A stretch of DNA of 64,000 bases from Schistosoma haematobium (taxonomy: Eukaryota; Platyhelminthes; Trematoda; Strigeidida; Schistosomatidae), in the NCBI RefSeq assembly GCF_000699445.3, contig NC_067195.1:66584591-66648590 (forward strand). The letters are read 5' to 3'. The notes below the pieces were generated by a model. It saw nothing but the letters and a program-made list of their open reading frames with translations. It was not told where the DNA came from and ran no database searches. Below, piece by piece: positions 55,140 to 64,000 of this stretch. Position 1 is the stretch's first letter, and each line of letters begins with the position of its first letter. Made by a program: the position numbers and the translations under genes.

Positions 55140-55500
55140 GATTGTTTGTGTCTTGTCGTTGTTTATGTTCAGGGACTGTGACTGGTCAGTCGCTTTTGGT
55201 ATACATGCTTCCTTAGCAGTTCGCTTCGATATTATCATATAATCATAAGCAATTTTTAAAAAAGTTAGATATTGATCAGGAGTGAAATCCACGACACTCG
55301 CTTCATCCTATTGGAAACTGGTAATAGGATGACGGTCTAGCGCGGGACGCATTAGGTGTTCGGAGCAAAATATCCTGGGTTCAAGTCTCTATGTGAGGAT
55401 TAACAACAAGATTCAAGTGCTTCCAGCTAACAAGTTCAAAGTTTAGTGAAATGCCAGTTCTGAATTCCAGTGTTAGCTACTATTCAACTTCACTAAAGTA
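55140..55500 (+). mobile_element. Sm-alpha SINE, decayed
   Basis: Arm sequence at 55165-55255, then a rearranged head (a short reversed hammerhead piece, GCTTCATCCTATTGG, at 55300), a B-box-like GGGTTCAAGTCTC, and the end GAATTCCAGTGTTAGCTACT. Confidence 0.65.
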
Positions 55501-55789
55501 CCTACATATTAACCCTGGTAAAACATAATTCTGTTTTAATTCCATAATTCTGCTTCAATGAAAGTAAAATGAATTATGTTAATATTTTGTTTAATTCATT
55601 CCAAAAAACGCATTGTTAGTTAATCATTATTTGGAATTTTAGGTAATAATTTTCAATATTAGGACTAACTTACAACCATCAACCTTTTGAAAACTCCTGT
55701 CACACAAACGACATATAAGTAATATTATCTAAATAATTCATAATGTTTACTATTTTCACAATACATATCGTAATATTAAAAATTTCGTT

Positions 55790-56075
55790 ATCAGAATGGG
55801 TTTTGTGGAGATTTTTAGAAATTTCACTGGTTGAAATCATGTGTTAATTGAACCTAGACCACCTGGAAGCACTGGACGGCCGTTTCGTCCTGGTATGGGA
55901 CTCCTCAGCAGTGCTCATCCACGATCCAGCACCCCGCGTGATCCGAACCCAGGACCTACTGGTTTCGCGCGCGAACACTTAACCATTAAACCACTGAGCC
56001 AGCATCCAACGGTGTTAATGTCTAACTTCAACCAATCCACGAAGTTGCTCCACCGTACACCATTGTATTCAATGA
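55790..56075 (-). mobile_element. Family B SINE with complete 3' tail
   Basis: Reverse copy from the tail (TATCAGAATGGGTTTTGTGG on the + strand) through the 3' end, hammerhead, B box (GGTTCGGATCA) and A box to the head AACACCGTTGGATGC and the upstream flank near 56040. It has a small deletion in the 3' end (ACCACCTGGAAGC) and an intact hammerhead. Confidence 0.87.
55869..55914 (-). ncRNA. Hammerhead ribozyme, best copy of family B
   Basis: - strand: stem I GCACTG/CAGTGC, core CTGAGGA, stem II GTCC/GGAC with a CATACCA loop, core GAAA, stem III from the self-complementary ACGGCCGT, cleavage expected after GTC. Every conserved position of the hammerhead consensus is met. Stem III is very short, as in other schistosome hammerheads. 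Confidence 0.82.
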
Positions 56076-56772
56076 GTTGATATCTCAAAACAGACCTGAT
56101 TGTATTCATCAACTTACTATGAGAAATAAAATTTTGTAATTGCCATTATGCTAAAAGCCTATTATAATGCTATTTGCACATACAAAATGTAATTATGATC
56201 AACTAAAAAGTTTTGTTTTAATTGATGTTTTCATTTTATCCAAAAAGTTTTATTGTGTACTTTATTGTTACTAATCAATTATCTAAGTAGCATATATTGA
56301 CATGAAACTCATTATATGACAACTTATCTGATCATTTTAATAAGTAGAATATATCAGAGCCTATGGGTATGTTAATCAATTTGGTTGTTTAAACTTTAAC
56401 TGATAAAAATTATGAAAAGTTATAAGTGATTACATAACTCATCAATGACTAGTGAAGAAATAAACCTTATAAAAGAAGAAACAGCACTAAATAAAACCAT
56501 ACAGAATCATAAATAATCAATATTACACCTCCTTGTATTTAGTAATGATTCTTTAGAGAAGAAAAAAAGAAGTACTTTCGTGTTGAGAGTAATTTACGGA
56601 TACTCAAAACATGGTTATTCCTTCAGTTCTTTATATATATATTTTTTCTTCAGATAAAATGAATACGGTAAATAACATATAGATGATCTACTTGAATTAA
56701 AGAATGGGATTAAAATGTTTCATTCCCTATATTGAATATCTTTTAATAATTCTAAAACAAATTCACTTTAAA

Positions 56773-56865
56773 GAGGAAGAATGTATTTGTAAAATCTCAG
56801 CGAAAGAATTTGAAGTAGATCCAACGTTTCGCCTAGCAATCTGGTTCAAGCTTTTTCACTTTAAT
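56773..56865 (+). repeat. Single arm of the palindromic element
   Basis: GAGGAAGAATGTATTTGTAA to GGTTCAAGCTTTTTC matches one arm of 21524-21729. The partner arm is absent. Confidence 0.7.
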
Positions 56866-56917
56866 TTCACACCCATTAAACAAGAATAATAAATGTATAG
56901 AAATGTAAATTACAATG

Positions 56918-56939
56918 GGTTCATAATTTATAGTCTCTA
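56918..56939. repeat. Solo MITE end
   Basis: GTTCATAATTTATAGTCTC matches the right end of the MITE family (3454-3474). No internal part was recognised beside it. Confidence 0.5.
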
Positions 56940-57089
56940 TTTAAGTTATTATAACTAAGTGGTACCATTTATATAAACATCAAGTACATCAATATAATAT
57001 TCTGTGATTGAAATTTTAATGAGTTTATGAATTAGCCGTTGAATAAAATAAATTTTTGTAAAATTATATGATTCTTACTATGACCAAGG

Positions 57090-57200
57090 TAATATCGAGG
57101 CAATACGCACAGTATGCACATATGCCAATAACAGACTGATCATTTGCTATCTTAAACCTCAATGGAAAGATACAAGCCAAACAATACCAAGTGAATTATA
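57090..57200 (+). repeat. Sm-alpha arm sequence without a unit
   Basis: GGCAATACGCACAGTATGCA .. AAACCTCAATGGAAAGATAC .. AACAATACCAAGTGAATTA, as in the arms beside 43420-43820. The tRNA-like and hammerhead parts are absent. Confidence 0.65.
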
Positions 57201-57329
57201 ACCAACTTTGTTTGTTTTTTTCGTAATTGTATACTCATCTCACAGGGGTTTTTTCATAAAAGAATTATGATCATACTGAAAAAAATAGCCTTATAAACGT
57301 ATTAATTCATTTTTAATATCGATTGAGTT

Positions 57330-57425
57330 CATAAATCGATCAGTGTCAGATTACCAATGAAAACCTGGAAGTACTAGAGGATCATTTCGTTGTAGTAACA
57401 ACACTCTCTAAAACCCTATACTGAT
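57330..57425 (-). mobile_element. Family B SINE, short decayed 3' piece
   Basis: GAAAACCTGGAAGTACTAGA and TCATTTCGTTGTAGTA on the + strand mark the 3' end and last hammerhead strand, followed by a tail piece (CTCTAAAACCCTATACTGAT). Confidence 0.6.
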
Positions 57426-58219
57426 AATTATCATTAATATTTTATAGTTTTGTAAGCAAATTCACAATTATGTTTGGAATTAGATTGGTGATAAGTTAAA
57501 ATAACTCAAGTAGTCCATAATTGTTACATACATTAATGTTTAAGAGTAATAGATAAATGATAGTTAGGAATGCTTAGTTTATACATTTTGTAAATTTTTT
57601 TTACCAAAATATAAAATTAAATTGAACCATCAACAGATTTTCATATTTTCTAGTAGCATTTCGTCTAGTCAAAACTATCAACTCCTCCTAGTCTATCAAG
57701 TATTATACTCTTCAAACTCAAAATAAAACTATGAAAATGAATACAATAAAAATATTAGACTATCGATTTAAATAAGAAAGATTAGTTCAGCAAATAATTC
57801 TCTTTTCGGCGAATTCATTTTCAAAGCTGTGCAATCGCAATCATATATACTTATTTTTAAAGGATGGTAATAATAATGATAATAAACTTCTGTTAGACAT
57901 GGTGACAGTGAAGTAGAATAAATAAAGGTATTAAAAAAATTTTAAACAAGGAAAACGTAATATTCATTTGATTGTTAATGGTTTAAGCATTCATCAAAAG
58001 ATACATAGGGAAATTATCATTGAGAAAGAATGGCTCAGCATGATAAAATAAAATATTGAAATTGAGATTAAATGTGATCAGGAGGATCGTAGAAACCGAA
58101 ATGAACCAGTTGAAGGTAGAAGATTTAAGAGGAGAATGTAAGGTGAGGCAGATGGCTGTAGAGGAAGAAGAGTATGAGAAAGAGAAAAAAAGAAATGAAA
58201 ACTTATAAGACATTAGGAC

Positions 58220-58570
58220 CATGGTAGAAGAAAACGTTGTACCAATCTTTTTTGCACACACAATCTTGGCTATTCCAGATGTATGGTTGTTGCTTCGGTA
58301 ATGCAAAAGAGATGCAATCTAATTGTCTTTGGGAAACTTCTACTTACCATGTAGATGATCTTGAGCGCAGAGTCTTTCTTGATTGGGTGACTTGTGTTCA
58401 CAAGGTGTTCGATTACTGAACTGCTTATTAAGCCATTTCCCCCTCTTGTTAGCTACATTGGATAATCTTCTTGAATTCTTTTGGATAAAATACGCATCGA
58501 ACGACCTATATACCTAGCTCCACATCAGCAGGTAAATTGGTAAATGCACACTGAGTTGGTCAGATGTGGT
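58220..58570 (-). pseudogene. PLE GIY-YIG endonuclease remnant
   Basis: - strand: CIYQFTC, then CGARYIGRSMRILSKRIQED, the PLE form of GIY-YIG with its following arginine, then SSSVIEHLVNTSHPIKKDSA. A stop falls within the first part and a frame change near the end. This nuclease is known to nick target DNA in EN-positive PLEs. Confidence 0.75.
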
Positions 58571-59191
58571 AATTTATTTTTAAGATTATTAGTGAACAAT
58601 GATCGGCAGGAGAATAATATTCTCAACGTTGCTGTGAAGAATGTTCTTTTTAAGTAATCAGAAATTCTCCTCTTTAAGATGCATGTGGCGCTGTTACCCT
58701 TAAAGTCGATGTTCGTGTATAATGTTTACTTTTTCATTGAAATTATTTGTGTTTTCAGCGTTTTCGGTTTTATGTTCTTATCAAAGAATATCGAACAATA
58801 CCTATTTTTTATGAGCATCTCCTTGAAAAGGCCCAATTCTTCATTTACGACTTCGCGACTACAAATTCTTCGTATTCTTGTAGAGATCTGATACACGTTC
58901 CATCTTCCCTTTAAATCTTCTATCCCCAACTGGTTTATTTCGGTTTCTACGATCCTCCTGATCACATTTAATCTCAATTTCAATATTTTATTTTATCATG
59001 CTGAGCATTCTTTCTCAATGATAATTTCCCTATGTATCTTTTGATGAATACTTGAGCCATTAACAATCAAACGATTACTAAACTTTCCTTGTTTAAAATT
59101 TTTTTAATACCTTTATTTATTCTACTTCACTGTCACCATGTCTAATAGAATTTTATTATCAGTATTATTATCATCCTGTAAAAATACGTAT

Positions 59192-59303
59192 GTATATATT
59201 CCACAGATTGAAATCATGAGTCAATTGAAGCTAAACCACCATGACTCAAGATTTCAATCTGTGAAATTTCTAAAATCTCCACAAACCCCTTCTGGTATAT
59301 ATA
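59192..59303 (+). mobile_element. Minimal foldback SINE inside the PLE arm
   Basis: ATTGAAATCATGAGTCAATT .. ACCACCATGACTCAAGATTTC .. AATCTGTGAAATTTC, then the tail ATCTCCACAAACCCCTTCTG. Both arms are the family B 3' end and no tRNA-like or hammerhead part remains. Flanked by GTATATAT on both sides (8 bases, AT-rich, so only suggestive as a target duplication). Confidence 0.75.
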
Positions 59304-60103
59304 AATATATATTTGCGAATGTACAGCTTTAAAAATGAATTCACCGAAAATAGAACTCTTCGCTGAACTAATCTTTCTTATTTAATGTCTTAATGAATGT
59401 ATTCCGTTTATTATTAGTTTAATCAACAAGTAATATAAAATGATTTTTTTTCAATCTATAAACATCAGTAGCAAAAAATTATCATAAGGTTTCAATCGGA
59501 AATAAACAACAACAGATATAAGTTCATCCTTTTATTTTATAAACCTTTTTATTCAGTTGAATTACATCAAACATAATCAAAATCATCTTTATGCATAAGC
59601 TTAATTTCTTTGTAGAAAAAACAAACAAAATAATGTAATTAACCTTTCATTAAGATAATATCTAATTAACTACTATTTAAATTCATCCTTTTATTTATTT
59701 ATTTATTTATTGACACTTGACCTGTTGTTTATTTATTTTCTTTTTCCGGAATCAAATTACTCAATCATTTTTTGTGGATTCTTTATGCTCATAACAAAAA
59801 TTACGCTAATTATAGGCTGATAAATTAAACAAATGAAAATTTCCCTATTTAAAAAAAAAACATTAATTACAGATGAATTCATTACATGTATCGAAACATA
59901 TTGAAACCTGCTCATATTGAGCACACAATTATTGAATGTTGAAATCAAAGAGATATATATCATCTGAACGTTTTGAAAAGTACACCCATAAAATATGATT
60001 AAATTGTTTCATAAATATAGTGCATATATGATATTGTTTTAAATGTTAACTGATATTCTTTTATTTGACAGATAATTCCCATTTAAACATTAAAATTAAA
60101 ACA

Positions 60104-60157
60104 TGAAGTTCAGCGAAGGGATCTTCATGGAATTAGTACTTTTACAAAAAACAAAAT

Positions 60158-60206
<49 letters not shown>

Positions 60207-60262
60207 TGTATAGTGTGATAATAAATTCGTTGAAAAGAGATCCCTTCTCTGAACTTCGTGTT
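60104..60262. mobile_element. Miniature PLE-derived element with inverted ends and TA tract
   Basis: Starts GAAGTTCAGCGAAGGGATC and ends with its complement (GATCCCTTCTCTGAACTTC). A 42-base TA tract lies in the middle (60161-60202). Its inner parts match 7778-7920 in reverse order. Confidence 0.65.
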
Positions 60263-60309
60263 TTAATTATTTTATTTATTGAATGTCCAATAAACTTGGT
60301 TTTTTTTCT

Positions 60310-60382
60310 GGGTTAGAGAATGCTGATCGGCGGCCTATGCCCCATTGGGAGTATCAGACGTAAGTAAGTAAGTAAGTAAGTA
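60310..60382 (+). mobile_element. RTE retrotransposon, extreme 3' end
   Basis: AGAATGCTGATCGGCGGCC reads RMLIGGLCPIGSIRRK and stop, the last residues of the SR2-like RTE protein, followed by a (TAAG)n tail (60361-60380). A strongly 5'-truncated copy with a typical RTE short-repeat tail. Confidence 0.75.
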
Positions 60383-60779
60383 TTGCACTTCTATAAATAA
60401 TAGACATTGAATAATTTTTTTGAAAAATAATATAACAATATAAATTAAATATTTATTGATTTCAATGTATGACTTACATGAAATTTAGTGAGAGAACAAG
60501 TGGGGTTATTTTTTTTCTGTAAGCAAATGAGTAGTACACCTAATTTTCACATTACAATTTTCAAAATACCCAAAAAGTTTATCTTGTCTTAAGTTTAATT
60601 TCAAAAATATCCAGTAGTAAAATTAAGAATATAAAATAAGAGACTTTTGTTTATTTAAAAATGTTAAACTTCTTTATTTGGTAAACAAACTGATGTTTCT
60701 TTTAATTTTGTGATTAGAATATAGAATATCGGTGATGTATTCTAATTTTTGTCAAGAACAATAGGCAACTATTTTACAT

Positions 60780-61105
60780 TTTATTATCAGAATGGGTTTT
60801 GTGGAGATTTTTAGAAATTTCACTGGTCGGAATCATGAGTCAATTGAACCTAGACCACCATGGAAAACCTGGATTGTTTGAAGTTAGACATTACCACCGT
60901 TGGATGCCGGCTCAGTGATCTAGTTGGTTAAGCGCCTGGTGTGAGAGTGATAGGTCCTGGGTTCGAATCTCGCGAGGGGCGGGATCGTGGATGAGAACTT
61001 CTGAGGAGTCCCATACTAGGACGAAACGGCCGTCCAGTGCTTACATGTTTTCCATGGTGGTCTAGCTTCAATTGACTCATGATTTCAACCAGTGAAATCC
61101 TACAT
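60780..61105 (+). mobile_element. Full family B SINE preceded by inverted 3' end
   Basis: Begins with the complete tail and 3' end in inverted order (TATCAGAATGGGTTTTGTGG to CATGGAAAACCTGG, 60784-60871), then a complete forward SINE (GAAGTTAGACATTACCACCG to TTTCAACCAGTGAAAT, to 61098). The two 3' ends can pair over about 60 bases around the whole tRNA-like and hammerhead body. A box and B box (GGTTCGAATC) are good. Confidence 0.83.
60995..61040 (+). ncRNA. Hammerhead motif, intact core, weak stem I
   Basis: CTGAGGA, stem II GTCC/GGAC, GAAA, self-complementary ACGGCCGT and GTC are all intact. Stem I is GAACTT/CAGTGC with two mismatches, so folding of the isolated motif may be poor. Confidence 0.6.
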
Positions 61106-62172
61106 TTCTTTTACAAATCTTTAAGACTGACAGCAAACAGTCACCTCACTTTGTTTTTCATTTTTAACGTACTTTACGATTATTTATGACCATATAATGG
61201 ATATCACTAAAATTTGTTATTGTGCCATTATTGGTTAGATAAGCATCTTTTGTTTATTTTAATTTATTTACAAACGCTACATAGTCTTACATAATATTTC
61301 TTTAACATTCACCTGTATGAATCAAGGATTTTAATTAGCAAACATTCAACAGCTAAGTCTGTAGTGATATTTACAAAAAAACAATTTTTAATTTAATGAA
61401 CTACATTATCGTCAAGTTCTATTGTTCAATATATAACGCTTATCAGTAAAAAAAAGGATTCGATTAAACTATTCAGAATAAATTGTTTACATGATTTGAG
61501 ATTTATCCATAGATTTGTTATGACAACAACACATTTATTAAAAATAAAATTTCATTATTAACGTACTTTAAGTTCACTAGTATTCTAAAACACCACAGAG
61601 TAAATTTTTCAATAAATACAACTTATATAAACTGTAAACAATTTTTTTTCCTTCTAGGCATTTAAATTCTTCCCCAGTTTTACTGTCCTACCTAACTTGT
61701 AATATAATGAGAGGGAGGAAGTAGGTGTAAAAATCATGCCTCATGGTGGATACATAACAAAATGATTTTTTATTGATCAATCGGATAAGATTACTATTAC
61801 ATACGTGAAATTTTCCTTTAAATGAATATAGTCTAGAACATTAGTCGTATCTGTTATTTATACCATATAACAGGAAATCACCAATAAAAAAAGTTTCATT
61901 TAATGTATTGCATAAATAGAAATCTACCATAACAACATCATTAATGAAATAAATTTAGTCTGATGTAATACTTTTTAGTAAAAATATTTATAGAATAAAT
62001 GCGGATGTTTTTCTATAGAATCGAAAAAAAAAACATGAATAATGATGAGTTTATGAAAAACGTTTCTTTCAAATATGTAGTATCTTCGTTAGTAGATAGT
62101 CCATGGTCACATAATGATCTTATAATTAAAAGTCAATAATGATCTTATAAACAATAGTTAAAGAGAGCAAAA

Positions 62173-62300
62173 ATGAAGACTGGTGTAGAATAATATGAAT
62201 TCATTTTATTTCGTTAGGTTCTCATCAGCTACTTGCAACATATAATATTTAAAATCAAAGTTATTAAAGATATTCACATATTTATGAATACGAAGATGAT
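62173..62300 (-). mobile_element. PLE-type end with hammerhead-like motif
   Basis: Same outer sequence as the arms at 2241-2848 and 24890-25205, here placed downstream (in - strand sense) of the PLE coding region 62640-64000, where a PLE terminal repeat belongs. The motif (62232-62185) has stem I GTAG/CTAC, core CTGATGA and GAAA. Relative to the other copies (GCAG/CTGC) both stem I strands have changed together. Stem II is minimal. Confidence 0.55.
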
Positions 62301-62639
62301 TAGAGATGAATATGTGTATCACGATGCAGCGAAGATTCCAATAGAGTTAATAAGGTCACAAATCTTTTCTGTTTTGTTTCGAATAAATGGATAAAGTTTG
62401 AGAGGGAACATTCCAGAACATTGACATAATGATTAGAACCCGTGGAGTTAACAAACATTAGATAATTGTGCAATGAAGTAAGTGAAAACAAATTAATGGT
62501 AATAAAGCAAAATATGAACCAAAATCAGTCAGTTATGAATTAAAGAAAAATGAAAATAATGTAATCAAACTTCAGAAAGAGTTGAAATAATGAATGTTGC
62601 AATAAAAAGTGTGCAATGTTACGAGAGCAAAGAAAGGTT

Positions 62640-64000
62640 TATTACTGCTTCTTTTTGGACACAGGTTTGGTTTTAAACTTTTGATCTCTATCGCTTCGGG
62701 AAATTTCAGAAGATTGGGGTTCGACTGTCTATAATTCACCTTAAAAGATTCTTAATCCGCTTGACGTTAGACGTTTCGGAATATGTTCTTTGAATTGAAC
62801 GTAGGTTCTCCTTTCTGTCCCACCAATGTAACTGCTTTGGCTGATATATGTGAATTTGTATACACAGTTGGTGGTAACATCAAAGGGATTCCTATCGATC
62901 TTTGATTGTGTTAAAGAACGTGTTTTGAACCTGACAATTAGTTAAGCGGGAGGATAAGTTCTAGTCAATGCAGTTTTTAGTCTCATGCTGATTGACCCTG
63001 TCACATTGCTGTGACGTGTGGTGTCCGAAATCTGATATTGATATACGGTGAGCTACGCGCTGACCCCCATATGACTACTTGAGCGAGAACACAAGGGTGA
63101 ACGAAAAAGTGTATTGGACTACCGAATGAAATGCTCAAATGCTCATTCATATATATACCAGTCTATCATTAGAAAATTGACCCACTGACCCAAATGAAAT
63201 GCACTTGACATTTAGTTCACTTGTGACTGCCATCGATTGGTCATTTGCTACTTCTGATTGGCCCTCCATATCACACATCATCACCTTTGACTTTTAGTTT
63301 AATAAAAACAGGTTTTTTGTCTATTGTAGTTTCTTCAGGTTTTTTAACTTCACGTTTTGCATATTTCTCAACAAATTTCAGTGGGTATCCGTTGCTTTTA
63401 AACTCTTTTTCACATTCATTAGTTCCAATTTTTGTGTAGCGGCTGTGTACATTTTTTCGGTTCTGTAAAATAGTGTTTTAACAACTGCCTTTTTATAATT
63501 GATTGGATAAAAGCTATTGAATTTGAGAGATAAATCCCATTCCATGTGTATTTTCTATAAACTGAACGTGAGACGTGCTATTCTTCCTTCGTTTTATTGT
63601 AATATCGAGAAAATGGAACTTGTTTTCATTTTCGTGTTCCCTAGTAAACTGGATATTTTATTGAACTTCGTTGAAAAGTTTCATAGATTTATTGTTGTTG
63701 ATCATTACATACGATGAAGGTGTTGCCACAAACCTCGAATAATACACCATTTCACCAATCGCTCATTTGAGCTTGGTTCTTTCGAAATTAGCCATGAAAA
63801 TATCTGCTAATACAGAACCTAATGGACTTCCTATTGCTACACCAGCAGTTTGTCGGTATATGACATTATTGAACTGGAAGTAAACATCGTTTTTGCACAT
63901 GATTAACAGGCGTTTGAATACTGATGCTGGTAAAGGTAGGATATCAGAATGCTGGCAAATTATGTCTATGGTTTTAAGGAGTAGTTTTTTTGCAGATAGT
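62640..64000 (-). pseudogene. Penelope-like element: reverse transcriptase and GIY-YIG, partial
   Basis: - strand from the window edge: KKLLLKTIDIICQHSDILPL, NDVYFQFNNVIYRQTAGVAI then GSPLGSVLADIFMANFERTK (PLE RT motif, about 63900-63750), later ENKFHFLDITIKRR and a GYPLKFVEKYAKRE stretch. Then, after a gap, CVYKFT..SSYIGGTERRTYVQFKEH (GIY-YIG, about 62860-62800) and AIEIKSLKPNL near the end. Several stops and frameshifts, so a dead copy. The 5' part lies outside the window. The end at 62173-62300 is probably its terminal repeat. Confidence 0.8.

Larger units (their letters stand above)
57775..59402 (-). mobile_element. Penelope-like element bounded by long inverted arms
   Basis: Left arm 57775-58140 and right arm 58905-59402 are reverse complements with few changes over about 370 bases. 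The right arm is longer only because a SINE (59192-59303) has inserted. The inside carries PLE coding remnants on the - strand: an N-terminal stretch (58983-58726) and the GIY-YIG region (58570-58220). The reverse transcriptase is missing. PLEs are known for terminal repeats in direct or inverted order. Confidence 0.72.
53241..64000. other. Region upstream of opsin B
   Basis: Beyond the listed repeats, stretches 54260-55130, 56070-56770, 57430-57770, 59410-60100, 60390-60775 and 61110-62170 are AT-rich and show no gene. Promoter elements of opsin B could not be identified. Confidence 0.7.

Overview
The window looks like nuclear DNA of a blood fluke (Schistosoma or a very close trematode). It is AT-rich, its genes have kilobase introns with GT..AG borders, and it is crowded with repeats typical of schistosomes: tRNA-like SINEs carrying hammerhead ribozymes (including the Sm-alpha type), RTE- and CR1-clade non-LTR retrotransposons, and Penelope-like elements (PLEs) with a GIY-YIG endonuclease. 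The genus is inferred from repeat content and gene family, without any database search. The species cannot be fixed.

Only two host genes can be supported. Both are opsins (light-sensing class A GPCRs), and they face each other tail to tail. Opsin A is on the + strand, with six exons between 10705 and 23808 that join without a frame break into 361 aa. Opsin B is on the - strand, with five exons between 53216 and 41171 that join into 367 aa. All four internal exon borders of B fall at the same place and codon phase as in A, and exon 2 is 137 nt in both, so the pair arose by local duplication with inversion. Both keep the TM7 lysine that binds retinal, the disulfide cysteines, the ECL2 glutamate and the DRY motif. 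A has DPxxY where B has NPxxY. B has lost the usual ICL1/TM2 signature, and its C-terminus may be incompletely modelled.

Everything else is transposon-derived or featureless AT-rich DNA. Region 1-10.7 kb holds SINEs, a PLE/RTE composite, a 390-bp tandem SINE array and MITEs. Introns of A carry SINEs, an internally deleted RTE copy, a 79-bp ATG microsatellite and a palindromic element. The 17-kb space between the genes (23.8-41.2 kb) holds a SINE with a well-formed hammerhead inside a PLE-like inverted repeat, four RTE fragments or relatives, a 267-bp near-perfect palindrome and a decayed PLE. Introns of B carry Sm-alpha copies, a 1.28-kb element with 240-bp near-identical inverted ends, and a CR1 element whose reading frame is broken only by stop codons. 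Region 53.2-64 kb holds more SINEs, an RTE 3' end, a PLE bounded by inverted arms of about 370 bp, and at the right edge a PLE reverse transcriptase that runs out of the window.

The unusual theme is self-cleaving RNA and foldback structure. At least three different tRNA-like repeat families, plus PLE-like ends, encode hammerhead motifs. Several copies keep an intact core, and stem I shows compensating base changes in two separate families. Some SINE copies begin with an inverted copy of their own 3' end, and in one case the whole foldback is bounded by a perfect 14-bp target-site duplication, so the foldback form itself was inserted.
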